Shown: positions 16,717 through 26,172, numbered from the stretch's first letter. The stretch: DNA of 64,000 bases from JBGPTF01 sp041490445 (GCA_041490445.1 JBGPTF010000004.1:1-64000), one strand, 5' to 3'. A program made the numbers and translations. Notes: generated from the sequence alone by a model not told the origin.

Positions 16717-18308
16717 ACCATTTTGATGAGATGACCTGTCTGCTCTATCTCGACGGGCAACTCGAAGCCGGGCGGGCCCGCGAACTCACCGCCCATGCCG
16801 GCGAATGCGCCGATTGCCGCGCATTACTCCGCGCGCTCGAACAGGAAGGGCTCTGGCTGCGCCAGGCGCTGACCGACGAGGACGAAGCGGTTCCCGCGCG
16901 CCTGCTCGAACCGCCCGTACGCGCGCCGATGCCCTGGGGCTGGATAGCTGCCCTCGGCTTCGGCGCGGCAGGTGCCTACACGCTTTGGATGGGTCTTGTT
17001 GAGCCCGTGCGCCAGGAACTCAACCTGGCGGGGTTCAACGGAGGAAATCTGTTGACAATGCTTCTCTTCCACGGAGCGCTGTGGAAAGGATGGGAAATCA
17101 TGCGAAGTCTGATCGAATTTGTTGCTATCGCCACACTCGGCGCCGGCGTCTTCACCCTTCTGCGCCGCGGCCTGCGCCGCTCTACCACCGTTGGTCTGGT
17201 GATGGGAGCGCTCGCGGTCGCTCTCATGCTGCCTTCTTCGGCTGCGGCCGCGGAAATCCACAAGGGCCAGGAGTCCTACACGCTTGCCGCCGGCCAGACC
17301 GTGAACAACGACCTCATCGTCGCGGCCGGAATCGTGCGCATCGAAGGCACGGTGGACGGTGACGTCATCGCGTTTGGCCAGAGCGTGCGTGTGAACGGAC
17401 ACGTCACCGGCGACGTGATCTGTTTCTCTCAAGAGGCGCGGATCGGCGGGCAGGTGGACGGCAACCTTCGCATCTTCACCCGCGGCCTCGTCGTGGACGG
17501 GCAGGTCGGCAAGAATGCCACAATCTTTATGGATACCAGCGAATTCGATCCCAAATCTCAGATCGGGCGCAACCTGTATCTCTTTGGCGGGGTCGTCACG
17601 CTCGATGGCCGCGTCGTTCGCGATGTCTTCGCCTATGCCGGGCGCGGCCATCTCAATGGCTTCATCGGTGGTGACCTGATGTTCGCGGGGCAACGGCTCG
17701 TGATCGATTCGCTGGCCGATATCCACGGCCATGCCCTGTACCGTGGCAGCCACCAGCCGGAAGTGGTTTCGGGAGCGAAACTGGCGAGCCCGCTCGAAGT
17801 GCACCTGCAGTCCACGCGTCCGGACTACGCCTCGCCGCGTTTCTATTGGCGGCAGCTCCTGGCATTTGGCGCCGCATTTGTATTCGGGCTTGTGCTCCTC
17901 CTCTTGATGCCGGGCTTCTTTGCCGACGTGGTCCGTGCGGGCAACCGCTTCGGTATTTCGCTCGGATTTGGAGCCTTGCTGCTGATCGCCACACCGATCC
18001 TGGCCGTTATCTCCTGCATCACGATCTTCGGCCTCGGTGTTGGCATCGGAACTTTATTCCTCTACTTCATGGCCCTGTATGCCACCCAATCCTTCATCGG
18101 TCTCTGGATCGGGGAGAAGATTCTCGGCTTGAGCACGGGCATCGGTTCGTCCATCGGCCGGTTGGCGCTGGGCTTGCTGCTGATTCGTATCGCGCGCGCA
18201 CTCCCCTACATCGGCGGGTGGCTCCTTCTGCTCGTGATTCTGTGGGGGCTGGGGGCGCAGGCGCTGTCCATTTACAAGCGGATGGGACGGCAGGCAGTCG
18301 CTGCCTGA
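16713..18308 (+). CDS. anti-sigma factor fused to a bactofilin-like polymer domain
   Basis: A 531-residue membrane protein. Residues 1-40 carry a zinc anti-sigma motif (His28, Cys32, Cys35; H-x3-C-x2-C). Hydrophobic segments follow at about 75-93, 105-115, 130-146 and 157-175, the last ending PSSAAAA like a signal-peptidase site. Residues about 180-360 are bactofilin/DUF583-like beta-helix repeats (VRIEGTVDGDVIAFGQSV, GHVTGDVICF, GQVDGNLRIF). Residues 380-515 hold about four further TM helices. The cytoplasmic end should bind the upstream ECF factor; the polymerising part would sense or form an envelope structure. The fusion is seen; the sensing role is inference. Confidence 0.9.
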   Translation: MNHFDEMTCLLYLDGQLEAGRARELTAHAGECADCRALLRALEQEGLWLRQALTDEDEAVPARLLEPPVRAPMPWGWIAALGFGAAGAYTLWMGLVEPVRQELNLAGFNGGNLLTMLLFHGALWKGWEIMRSLIEFVAIATLGAGVFTLLRRGLRRSTTVGLVMGALAVALMLPSSAAAAEIHKGQESYTLAAGQTVNNDLIVAAGIVRIEGTVDGDVIAFGQSVRVNGHVTGDVICFSQEARIGGQVDGNLRIFTRGLVVDGQVGKNATIFMDTSEFDPKSQIGRNLYLFGGVVTLDGRVVRDVFAYAGRGHLNGFIGGDLMFAGQRLVIDSLADIHGHALYRGSHQPEVVSGAKLASPLEVHLQSTRPDYASPRFYWRQLLAFGAAFVFGLVLLLLMPGFFADVVRAGNRFGISLGFGALLLIATPILAVISCITIFGLGVGIGTLFLYFMALYATQSFIGLWIGEKILGLSTGIGSSIGRLALGLLLIRIARALPYIGGWLLLLVILWGLGAQALSIYKRMGRQAVAA

Positions 18309-18335
18309 TCGCGACCACAACCTTCGAAAAGAAAA

Positions 18336-18368
18336 CGGGCCCGGATGCGTGCATCGCATCCGGGCCCG
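18336..18368. terminator. perfect 14-bp hairpin, likely bidirectional terminator
   Basis: CGGGCCCGGATGCG (18336-18349) and its exact reverse complement (18355-18368) enclose a 5-base loop. On the minus strand the hairpin is followed by TTTTCTTTT, a good intrinsic terminator for the converging lipoprotein gene; on the plus strand it follows the anti-sigma gene by 28 bases but lacks a T-run. Confidence 0.75.
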
Positions 18369-18375
18369 AACTCAT

Positions 18376-18560
18376 TCTTGCCCTGCCTCTAGTGTTGTGT
18401 CCCGTAAATTCGTTGCAATTGTTTTCAGCGGGTCGGAGCTTTAGCTCCGACATAAACGGCGCAAAATCAATGGGGCTTCCGCGTTTTGTGCGTCCCGACG
18501 CCTTTGGTCGGGAAGCCCCTGAGGGATCTCCTGTGGCATCTTTTTCAGCAACCTGCTACG
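18376..18560. repeat. palindrome-rich intergenic repeat ending in TAGCAGG
   Basis: A compact series of inverted repeats: GTCGGAGC/GCTCCGAC (18432-18439, 18444-18451), GGGGCTTCC/GGAAGCCCC (18472-18480, 18511-18519) with an inner CCCGAC/GTCGGG pair. On the minus strand the right end reads TAGCAGGTTGCTGAAAAA (18558 downward), closely resembling both ends of the element at 35311-35458. The TAG of this end is the stop codon of the lipoprotein gene. It looks like a REP/MITE-type dispersed repeat. Confidence 0.55.
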
Positions 18561-20004
18561 TTCCGATGGGCCGACCGCGGACCCTCTTTGCTGCAACCGT
18601 TGCGGGAAACGATGCGGCCGGTGTGTTGAAGAGCCAGCCTTCCACCGACACACGGTTTCCGCTCGCCAGGCCGGTCAAGCTGTTCGGTGTCAGATTTTCA
18701 AAGATTGTTTGAGTGGATGTCTGCACCAGGATTTGCGTGATCGGGGTCGGCGTTGCAGTGGTGAACAGGCTTGGCAGATTGTTGAGCGTGAAATTCGCGG
18801 CGCCGAGGTTGATGAGCGCAACCGTGGCAGTGACCTGGCTGGACTCGAGCGTCAGGCGATTGGTGGGAAAGGCGATCGTCGGGCTGGTCACCACGGTACC
18901 AGCCACCCGCACGCGGACTTCTTGCCCGACAATCAGATCGGAGACGCCCGCGAAGCTCAGGCCACCGGGAATCGTAAAGCCCCCGGAGTCGATCCCGAAG
19001 GTGGCGCCGGCCTGAATCGTCACCGACGCCGGGACGCCGATGGAAATGCCGGTGATGCTGGGAACTGCATCGTGCACGAGAAGCTGAATCCCGGTCGTCC
19101 CGCCGAAAGAGCTGATGGCTGCGATGGTCCCTGTCACCTGCTGTTGTCCCGCCGCTTCTTCGAATGCAACTTTTTTTGCCAAAAACGAGCCATTGCCCAG
19201 CAGGCTCAGGTCAACTTCGAGAAGCTGGCCGGCGGCGATACAGGCAAAATTATTTGTCGTGCAACTGGAACCGGAAAAATCGAAATTCGTATTGCTGCCC
19301 GTAGTGATCGTGAGCGTCGTCCCGAGGCCGGTCTTCAAGACAAATTGGCCCGTCCCCACACTCTGCACTGTCCCGCTGATTTCCTCCAGTTCCTTCAGTT
19401 CGCCGGTTAGCTGCGCCGCCGGGAGCTGCTTCAGCGTCACCCCGTTCGACGCGTTCAAGTTCACCGAGAGGTCCGTCTGGATCAGATTGTTCAGGTGCAG
19501 GTCAAGCTCGAAACCCGCCGGCGTGTTCTGCGTGAGCGTGATCGGAAAGGGCGTGCCCGAAAATGTAACCGACAACGGATTGATCGTCGGCGTGAGTTGG
19601 CAGACGGCGCCGTTGGCACACGTGCCGATCGCTACGCCTGTGTTGTTTTGAATCGTCAGTCTGGGGTTGGCAAACGTGAGGCTCAGGCTCGTGTAATTGC
19701 CGGTCGGTACGTTTAGGGTGCCCAACAGCGCCGAGCCCGTCTGAAGCTGCGTCAGATCAACTTGTACCGGGTTGCTTGCGCTCACGAGCGACACGTTGCC
19801 GGGTTGCAGCACCGCCCCGGTGATCGCTAGTTGAAACGAGAGGATGGTGACTCCGTTTGGAGGCGCGTCCGTGACCGTAAAACTCACAGGTGCGGTCAAA
19901 GGTGCCGAGCCGATAAGCCCGGTGTTCCCCGGCGGGCGGCCGCATCCGGCCGATACGACAAGGACGAGCGTCGCCAGCGAACAAAGGAGAAAGGGCTTGC
20001 GCAT
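18556..20004 (-). CDS. lipoprotein with DUF4382 and DUF5666-like domains
   Basis: A 482-residue lipoprotein: signal peptide ending LVLVVSAGC (lipobox, Cys about 21), a DUF4382-like domain (VSFTVTDAPPNGVTILSFQLAITGAVL to about residue 190), then DUF5666-like beta repeats (ISGTVQSVGTGQFVLKTG, VTGTIAAISSF, VSVEGWLF). It should sit on a membrane facing the periplasm or outside; function unknown. The start at 20004 follows GGAGG. The stop codon TAG comes from the end of an adjacent palindromic repeat, so the C-terminus (RGRPIGT) may have been reshaped by insertion. Confidence 0.85.
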   Translation of the reverse strand: MRKPFLLCSLATLVLVVSAGCGRPPGNTGLIGSAPLTAPVSFTVTDAPPNGVTILSFQLAITGAVLQPGNVSLVSASNPVQVDLTQLQTGSALLGTLNVPTGNYTSLSLTFANPRLTIQNNTGVAIGTCANGAVCQLTPTINPLSVTFSGTPFPITLTQNTPAGFELDLHLNNLIQTDLSVNLNASNGVTLKQLPAAQLTGELKELEEISGTVQSVGTGQFVLKTGLGTTLTITTGSNTNFDFSGSSCTTNNFACIAAGQLLEVDLSLLGNGSFLAKKVAFEEAAGQQQVTGTIAAISSFGGTTGIQLLVHDAVPSITGISIGVPASVTIQAGATFGIDSGGFTIPGGLSFAGVSDLIVGQEVRVRVAGTVVTSPTIAFPTNRLTLESSQVTATVALINLGAANFTLNNLPSLFTTATPTPITQILVQTSTQTIFENLTPNSLTGLASGNRVSVEGWLFNTPAASFPATVAAKRVRGRPIGT

Positions 20005-20270
20005 GATCGCCTCCACCATACCCCAGTCTCACCCCACGCACCCGGTTATTGCAATTGCCAGCCCAATGTCCAGACCCTTACTTTGCAACAGCTTGGAAAG
20101 TGAGGGGAACGCGCACCTCCCTGAGACCGGGATAGAAACGCCGCCATTGCATGCAGAATCTGCCTGCCTGGCGCCCGCGCTTGCTCCGCAACACGCACAA
20201 ACCCCGATTGCTGCAGGTCGGAGACGCGATGCGGAGGGAGTCGAGCGGCATTCCCCGCCCGGGGGCCGCG

Positions 20271-21470
20271 TCAAACTACTCCGAGATTTTTTCCCACCCG
20301 AGCCACAATCTCGAGCGCCCGCTCGAGTTCGGAGCGCTTGTGCGTGGCCGTAACAATCGCCCGCAGCCGCGCCTTGCCCTCGGGCACCGTGGGATACCCG
20401 ATCCCCGGCGCGTAGACGCCTTCAGCAAACAATTGCCGCGAAAATTCGAACGCCTTCGCCGCTTCGCCCACCAGGATCGGCGTGATCGGCGTTTCGCTCT
20501 TGCCCGTCTTGAACCCGTTTCTCTTCAGGCCGCGTTTGAAAAACTTCGTGTTGCTCCACAGCCTCTTGATCAGCTTCTCTCCCGCCGGAGAATCCAGCAG
20601 CTCGAACGCCGCCTGGCAGGTGCCCACGACCGATGGCGGATGCGACGTCGAAAACACGAACGGCCGTGCGCGGTTGTAGAGAAACTCAATCAAGTCGCGC
20701 GAGCCGCACACATAGCCGCCCAGCGATCCGATCGCTTTGCTCAGCGTTCCCACCTGGATGTCCACGCGTCCGTGGCAGCCGAGATGATCCACTGTGCCGC
20801 GCCCGTTGCGACCTAATACGCCGGAGGAGTGCGCGTCGTCGATCATCATGATGCAGTTGTACTTTTCCGCCAGGTCGCAGAGCTGTGGCAGCGGCGCGAT
20901 GTCGCCTTCCATCGAGAACACGCCATCGGTGATCAGCAGTTTCTTGCCGGGCCAATCCTTTGTTTCCTGCAGAATGCGCTCGCAATCGGCCAGGTCGCGG
21001 TGCTGGAAAACTTTGATCGCTGCTTTCGATAGCCGGCAGCCGTCAATGATCGACGCGTGATTTAGCTCATCGGAAATGATCAAATCGTCTTTTCCAAGGA
21101 TTGCCGAAACGGTTCCTGCGTTGGCGGCGAATCCCGACTGGAACACGACGCACGCCTCGGTGCCTTTGAAGCGAGCGATCTGCTCCTCGAGATCCATGTG
21201 AATCTTCATCGTGCCCGCGATGGAGCGCACGGCGCCGGACCCGACGCCCCATTTGCGCGTGGCGTCGATCGCCGCGCGGCGAAGCTTCGGGTGCGTCGTC
21301 AGCCCGAGATAATTGTTCGAACTGAGGTTGATCACCTCTTTGCCGTCGAACGTGCAGACGGGCTTCTGCTCGCCTTCGAGAATTCGCAGCCGGGAAAAGA
21401 GGTGCTTCGCCTTCAAGTCTTCGAGAGCGTCGTGCAGGTAGCCGAGCTGCGATCGCGTTGCGGTGGTCAT
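20271..21470 (-). CDS. kbl: glycine C-acetyltransferase (2-amino-3-ketobutyrate CoA ligase)
   Basis: A 399-residue PLP enzyme of the alpha-oxoamine synthase family that cleaves 2-amino-3-ketobutyrate with CoA to glycine and acetyl-CoA. Visible: SNNYLGLTTHPKL, GSGAVRSIAGTMKIHMDLE, the PLP-stacking ELNHASIIDG, IDDAHSSGVLG, and the Schiff-base lysine in TLSKAIGSLGG. ATG 21470 follows TTGGAGG. It lies 66 bases downstream of tdh on the same strand, forming the two-step threonine-to-glycine pathway. Confidence 0.97.
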   Translation of the reverse strand: MTTATRSQLGYLHDALEDLKAKHLFSRLRILEGEQKPVCTFDGKEVINLSSNNYLGLTTHPKLRRAAIDATRKWGVGSGAVRSIAGTMKIHMDLEEQIARFKGTEACVVFQSGFAANAGTVSAILGKDDLIISDELNHASIIDGCRLSKAAIKVFQHRDLADCERILQETKDWPGKKLLITDGVFSMEGDIAPLPQLCDLAEKYNCIMMIDDAHSSGVLGRNGRGTVDHLGCHGRVDIQVGTLSKAIGSLGGYVCGSRDLIEFLYNRARPFVFSTSHPPSVVGTCQAAFELLDSPAGEKLIKRLWSNTKFFKRGLKRNGFKTGKSETPITPILVGEAAKAFEFSRQLFAEGVYAPGIGYPTVPEGKARLRAIVTATHKRSELERALEIVARVGKNLGVV

Positions 21471-21536
21471 TAGGCCTCCAATTCGGGGAAGCAATGAACT
21501 CAGGATTATAGGCTAGGCGGCGCAGGCTGGCGCGGG

Positions 21537-22601
21537 TTACTTCGGCATTCCATTGGGATAGAACAGGATTTTGCCCGCTTGCCCCGCTTCCAGCAGCGAA
21601 AAGGCTTCGGCAAATTTGTCCAGTCCCATCCGTTCGTGAAAGAGCGGCTCGAGGCACAGCCTTCCGGATTTCAGCAGCGCCGTCATCTGGATCCACGTCT
21701 CGAACATTTTCCGTCCATAGATGCCGTGGATGGTGACTCCCTTGAAGACGATGTCCTCCACCAGGTCAAACGTCACCGGCTGGCTCGATAGCCCGAGCAG
21801 CGAAGCGCGCCCGCCCGCCCGCAGCATCTGGAATCCCTGCTTGACGGCTTTCGGATGCCCGCTCATCTCGAGTAGCACGTCCGCGCCCGCTCCGCCCGTC
21901 GCCTCAATCACGTGTCGCACCACGTCGCCTTCGCCGGGGTCGAGCGCTTCATCGGCGCCCATCTGTTTCGCCAGCGCGCGCCGGTGCGGATTTACCTCGG
22001 TCGCAAACAGCGTCGAACAGCCGCAGGCCTTCGCCACTGCGATGGCCATCAGCCCGATCGGCCCGGCGCCGGTGACAGCCACGGTCTGCCCTGCGATTTC
22101 GCCGGAGAGTACCGTGTGGACCGCGTTGCCCAGCGGATCGAGGATCGCCGCGTAGTGCTCCGGAATCGCCGGGTCGATCTTCCAGATATTCCGCGCGGGG
22201 ATGCGGACGAATTCGGCGAAGCAGCCGTCCTGGTCAATTCCGATGATTCGCACATTCTGGCAGATGTGCGGCTGGCCAACGCGGCATTGCCGGCAAGAGC
22301 CGCAATTCACGTGCATTTCCGCGCTGACGAAGTCGCCTTCCTTGATCTTGAATCGCCCCGCTTCCGAGCCCAGCTTTTCGATGGTGCCGCAGAATTCGTG
22401 CCCGAACGTCATCGGCGGCTTGATCCGCGACGCCGACCAGGGGTTCCAGTGATAAATGTGCAGGTCGGTGCCGCAGATGGACGCGGCGCGAACGCGGATC
22501 AGAACTTCATTCGGATCGATGGTGGGGATGGGAACGGATTCGAGTTGAGCGCCCTGTCCGGGGCGCGTCTTGCGCAACGCCTTCATCGTCGCAGATGGCA
22601 T
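21537..22601 (-). CDS. tdh: L-threonine 3-dehydrogenase
   Basis: A 354-residue zinc-dependent medium-chain dehydrogenase oxidising threonine to 2-amino-3-ketobutyrate with NAD. Visible: catalytic zinc ligands in ICGTDLHIYHWNPW and TFGHEFCG, the structural-zinc four-Cys loop CGSCRQCRVGQPHIC, and the Rossmann GAGPIGLMA. The family-typical IYHWNPW segment separates Tdh from sorbitol and alcohol dehydrogenases. It is the first gene of a tdh-kbl unit. Confidence 0.97.
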   Translation of the reverse strand: MPSATMKALRKTRPGQGAQLESVPIPTIDPNEVLIRVRAASICGTDLHIYHWNPWSASRIKPPMTFGHEFCGTIEKLGSEAGRFKIKEGDFVSAEMHVNCGSCRQCRVGQPHICQNVRIIGIDQDGCFAEFVRIPARNIWKIDPAIPEHYAAILDPLGNAVHTVLSGEIAGQTVAVTGAGPIGLMAIAVAKACGCSTLFATEVNPHRRALAKQMGADEALDPGEGDVVRHVIEATGGAGADVLLEMSGHPKAVKQGFQMLRAGGRASLLGLSSQPVTFDLVEDIVFKGVTIHGIYGRKMFETWIQMTALLKSGRLCLEPLFHERMGLDKFAEAFSLLEAGQAGKILFYPNGMPK

Positions 22602-22700
22602 TCTGTCTCTCGCGCGTTACTCTTTTCTGCGCGCTTTCCCCCCCGGGCAATCGGCGATACTAGCACACGCCCACAAGCGCGGAAAGCAACGCCCCTCGGC

Positions 22701-24734
22701 TCAGTGGACGCTTTGAATCACGCCAATGGATTCGAGTGCCTTCAGATATTCCGCGACGATTTCGAATGGGATCGGACCAAACTCGGCCGAGACGGCGTCG
22801 CGGATTTCCCCCGCGGTGCGCTTCCCATCCACGAAATTCAGCACCTCGTAGGCGTACTCTCCGCCATCGCCGCGGAGGCCCTGGAATTTCAGTAGGCGAA
22901 TCTGTGCGGTGCGCTCGGCGCCGTAATGATCAACAAAATAGTCGTAACCGAAAACACTCATCGGCCCGCGCACGTTTGGATTCCGCGTCAGGATCTGGCG
23001 GGGGCCCGCTGGAGAAGGCCCGGCCCCGAGGCTTCCTGCAAGCCCTTTCAAGCCTTCATTGAATTTCCAGGACTCGGCTACGAGGTCGGTGGGCACGGGC
23101 ACAAAGCGCCGGATGGAATCAAAAACTGCCCGTTCGTAGGGCAGCTCGAAGCGCGCAAGACTTTCTGCTTCGTACTCAGGCAATTCGGCGCGGCGGCGAA
23201 TCATCGTGCCGATGCGGCTCATTGTGCGGGACCGGATCGCTTGCCAAACAGCAGGCAGATCGCTGGCCTGAAGATTTGCCAGAAAGTATCCGCTCGCCGC
23301 CCCGATGAATCCCGCCCGCAGGAGCTTCGTCGGGTCAATATTCGCGGCCGAATCGAAATCAGTGTGAATGTAGCGGTCCGGCCAGTCGTTCAGGTAAATC
23401 GCGGGGATCCCGTACGAGCCCTCGCAATACACGTCGTGATCGCTCCCCGGCGTGTATTCGGAAAACTGCGCCAGCAGCGGCTCTTTCCCGCCCTCGGGCG
23501 CGACGAACGGATAATCCGCATGTCCCGTCGCGGCGAATTCATACGTCTCGCGGTTCACGAAATCGGCGAAGGCCTCGGCCACATCGTTAATAAATGTCGG
23601 CAGGCTCGCCGGGCTGCGCGTGACGTGAAACACTGCCTTCGTATTCGGTCCCCCGCCGACCATGTCCATGTGGATGACCGCCTTGATGTGCGGCGCCATC
23701 TCCGGCTTGCCGTTGAGCAGCACGAGAGTCCCTTCGATTTCCGGCGGCCAGATGAATCGCAGCGTGCGTGCCGGGCGGGGAATTCGTCCTTCGGCGATGA
23801 GTTTCGAAATCGCGCGTGCGACCTCCAGGATCGTCACGCAGCCGCTGGCATTGTCGTTGGCGCCGGGGCGCTCGTGGTCCAGGTGGCAACTGAAAACAAT
23901 TTCTTCCTCGCGCAGCCGCGGGTCGGCGCCCGGAATCGTCCCCGTCACAACGTCATAAAAGCCCGGGTGGCGTCCCGCGCGCACCGTTGCATGCAGCCGG
24001 ATCGTTTCGCCCTTCGCGAGCCTCCGGCGAAACTCCCGCGCGCGCTTCAGCGACACCATGAACGCGAACGCCGGCGCCTTCGGAAAACTTTCGAGGTGCC
24101 CCCAGCGGATCAGGTTTTCATCTTCGCCCGACCATGCTGTCGGCTGGTTTTGCGCGTAGCTGATAATCCCGGCCGCGCCGAATCGCTCGATCGCCAGTCG
24201 CTCCACTTCGCCGGGCTGCGCCGCGGCGAGTACCAGCTTGCCTCGCACGTCCTTGCCCGCGTAGTCGCCCTCCGACGTGCCATCGCCCGCGTCCACCAGG
24301 TCTGCAGTCACATCACCGCTCTCGCTATCCTCGGCGAGCGTTACCGGCATCGCGTCGAAGCTCGCGAGCCGTTCCGCGGGCGTCCACTGGCCGTCCTTCT
24401 GTCTGAGTTCCCACAGCTCGGCGAATTCGGCGTCCCAGGGCAGCCGCGCCTTTTGCGTGCCGTACATCTTCACTCCGTCGGCGGGGAACTGCTCCACGTG
24501 CGCGTCCGCGAGCCCGTAACGCCGCGCCTGCGCCGCAATGAATTCCGCCGCCTCGTGGAATTGCCTCGACCCGCGCTGCCGGTGCAGCCGCGCGAGAAAC
24601 TCCAAATTGCGCTTGGCCGTTTCGCCGGAAAACTCCTGCGCGATGGCCGGTTCCGGCAGCAGCGGCGGTTTTTGTCCGAAGGCAGGCGTGGCCCCAGCCG
24701 TCACGGCGAGAAGGACAACAATCCAACTCTTCAA
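22701..24734 (-). CDS. secreted M28-family aminopeptidase
   Basis: A 677-residue exported peptidase: signal peptide to about residue 20 (TPAFGQ), a PA-like insert (about 125-240), and an M28 catalytic core with FSCHLDHERPGANDNASG (metal His and Asp), PPEIEG (catalytic Glu region), HMDMVGG and YIHTDFDSA. The last about 60 residues (VLNFVDGKRTAGEIRDAV onward) resemble a PqqD-like or winged-helix module, unusual on a secreted peptidase. It probably releases amino acids or short peptides outside the cytoplasm. It is divergent from a POT-type transporter gene 157 bases away. Confidence 0.9.
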   Translation of the reverse strand: MKSWIVVLLAVTAGATPAFGQKPPLLPEPAIAQEFSGETAKRNLEFLARLHRQRGSRQFHEAAEFIAAQARRYGLADAHVEQFPADGVKMYGTQKARLPWDAEFAELWELRQKDGQWTPAERLASFDAMPVTLAEDSESGDVTADLVDAGDGTSEGDYAGKDVRGKLVLAAAQPGEVERLAIERFGAAGIISYAQNQPTAWSGEDENLIRWGHLESFPKAPAFAFMVSLKRAREFRRRLAKGETIRLHATVRAGRHPGFYDVVTGTIPGADPRLREEEIVFSCHLDHERPGANDNASGCVTILEVARAISKLIAEGRIPRPARTLRFIWPPEIEGTLVLLNGKPEMAPHIKAVIHMDMVGGGPNTKAVFHVTRSPASLPTFINDVAEAFADFVNRETYEFAATGHADYPFVAPEGGKEPLLAQFSEYTPGSDHDVYCEGSYGIPAIYLNDWPDRYIHTDFDSAANIDPTKLLRAGFIGAASGYFLANLQASDLPAVWQAIRSRTMSRIGTMIRRRAELPEYEAESLARFELPYERAVFDSIRRFVPVPTDLVAESWKFNEGLKGLAGSLGAGPSPAGPRQILTRNPNVRGPMSVFGYDYFVDHYGAERTAQIRLLKFQGLRGDGGEYAYEVLNFVDGKRTAGEIRDAVSAEFGPIPFEIVAEYLKALESIGVIQSVH

Positions 24735-24891
24735 GACAAGCCTCCTTGGAGTGCGCGGCCGATTCTATCCCAGCGGCCCTGCTCCCGCACCCACGAGCCG
24801 CAGAAAATCGGGCGACTCTGGGCCGAGTTCCGCTACAATCTCCGCCCGTCGGCCACCGTCGGGGCTCCCATCTTACGGCGGGGAGGAATTA

Positions 24892-26172
24892 GTGGGCTTT
24901 TCGAATCGGCTTCAGGAGATCCGCGTCGGTTTCGAGCGCGCCTTCTGGGTCGCCAACATCACCGAGTTGTTCGAGCGCCTGGCCTACTACGGCGCGTTTT
25001 CCTCACTCGCGAATTATCTTCACGAGGCGCTCGGATTCTCGACTGAACAGACGGGTAGCCTGACCGGCTTTTTCGGTGGTCTTGTATGGTTCCTGGCGAT
25101 CCTCGGCGGAGCGCTGGCCGATCGTCTCGGTTTTCGTCGCTCGCTTTCCATTGCGTATCTCATCCTGAGCTTTGCGTATTTCTTCCTCGGCTCGCTCGGC
25201 GCGGGGTGGACTGCGCCGCTGCGGGCGGCCGTGCCGCTCTGGTGGCTAGTTTTGTTCGTTCTCATGCTGCCGGCGCTGGGAATCTCACTGGTAAAGCCGT
25301 GCGTCGTGGGTACGACCGCGAGGGCCTCTTCGGAAAACGTTCGTTCGATCGGCTATTCGATTTATTACACGCTCGTGAACATCGGCGGCGCGGCCGGGCC
25401 TTACATCGCTTCGGTGGCGCATCGGCGCCTCGGTGTCGAAAACGTCTTCCGCGTTTCGGCGCTGAGCGTTTTTCTGATGTTCTTCGCTGTCCTCCTTTTC
25501 TTTAAGGAGCCCCGGCGATCGGGGGACCTGCAGACGGCCAGCATCGGCCAGGCCTTCAAGAATTTTCTGACCGTGCTGACGAATCCCCGTTTCATGCTTT
25601 TCCTGTTCATTTTCTCGGGATACTGGATCGTCTTTTGGCAGGAATTCATTGCGCTCCCGCTGTATATTCACGCCTACGTTGACCCGCATGCGGATGTCGA
25701 AAAAATCCTGATCACGGATGCTGCTGCCGTGATCTGCTTTCAAGTTCTCATCAGCTATCTGACGGCGAAAATTCCAGCCTTCCGTGCGATCACTCTGGGT
25801 ACCCTGATTTCGGCCGTCGCCTGGCTCGTGGTGGCCTTCCATCCGGCGGTTTGGACTGCCGTGCTTTCGCTCGTCGTGCTGGCCCTCGGTGAGATGACGC
25901 TGTCACCGCGCTATTACGAGTACATCTCGCGCCTGGCACCGCCCGGCCAGCAGGGGACCTACCTGGGCTTCGCGTTTCTTCCGATTGGCATTGGTTCTCT
26001 GATCGGGGGATGGTTTGGTGGCGCCCTGATCCACCATTTCGGCGAGGTGATGCACCAGCCCCAGCGGGCCTGGTGGGTCATCACCGGAGTCGGCGTTGCC
26101 ACCACGTTTCTCTTGTGGATCTACGACCGGACCTTCAAGCCGGGGCAGGCTGTTTCGCAGCCAAGTTCCTGA
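24892..26172 (+). CDS. MFS transporter of the POT (peptide) type
   Basis: A 426-residue protein with about 12 TM segments. The TM1 signature ITELFERLAYYGAFSSLANYL is the POT/PTR form of E-x-x-E/R-x-x-Y-Y-G, and the TM2-3 loop LGGALADRLGFRRSL is a standard MFS motif. POT members import di- and tripeptides with protons. A GTG start at 24892 is chosen because GGGAGGAATTA directly precedes it and an upstream extension would overlap the divergent M28 gene. The divergent secreted peptidase supports peptide uptake. Confidence 0.88.
   Translation: MGFSNRLQEIRVGFERAFWVANITELFERLAYYGAFSSLANYLHEALGFSTEQTGSLTGFFGGLVWFLAILGGALADRLGFRRSLSIAYLILSFAYFFLGSLGAGWTAPLRAAVPLWWLVLFVLMLPALGISLVKPCVVGTTARASSENVRSIGYSIYYTLVNIGGAAGPYIASVAHRRLGVENVFRVSALSVFLMFFAVLLFFKEPRRSGDLQTASIGQAFKNFLTVLTNPRFMLFLFIFSGYWIVFWQEFIALPLYIHAYVDPHADVEKILITDAAAVICFQVLISYLTAKIPAFRAITLGTLISAVAWLVVAFHPAVWTAVLSLVVLALGEMTLSPRYYEYISRLAPPGQQGTYLGFAFLPIGIGSLIGGWFGGALIHHFGEVMHQPQRAWWVITGVGVATTFLLWIYDRTFKPGQAVSQPSS

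Noticed and set aside
24538..24891. 118-codon extension of the POT transporter
   Set aside because: It overlaps the divergent M28 gene, and a good ribosome binding site lies just before the GTG at 24892 where the TM1 signature begins.
22926..25046. 706-codon frame on the plus strand
   Set aside because: Antisense of the M28 peptidase gene; Arg/His-rich, no motifs.
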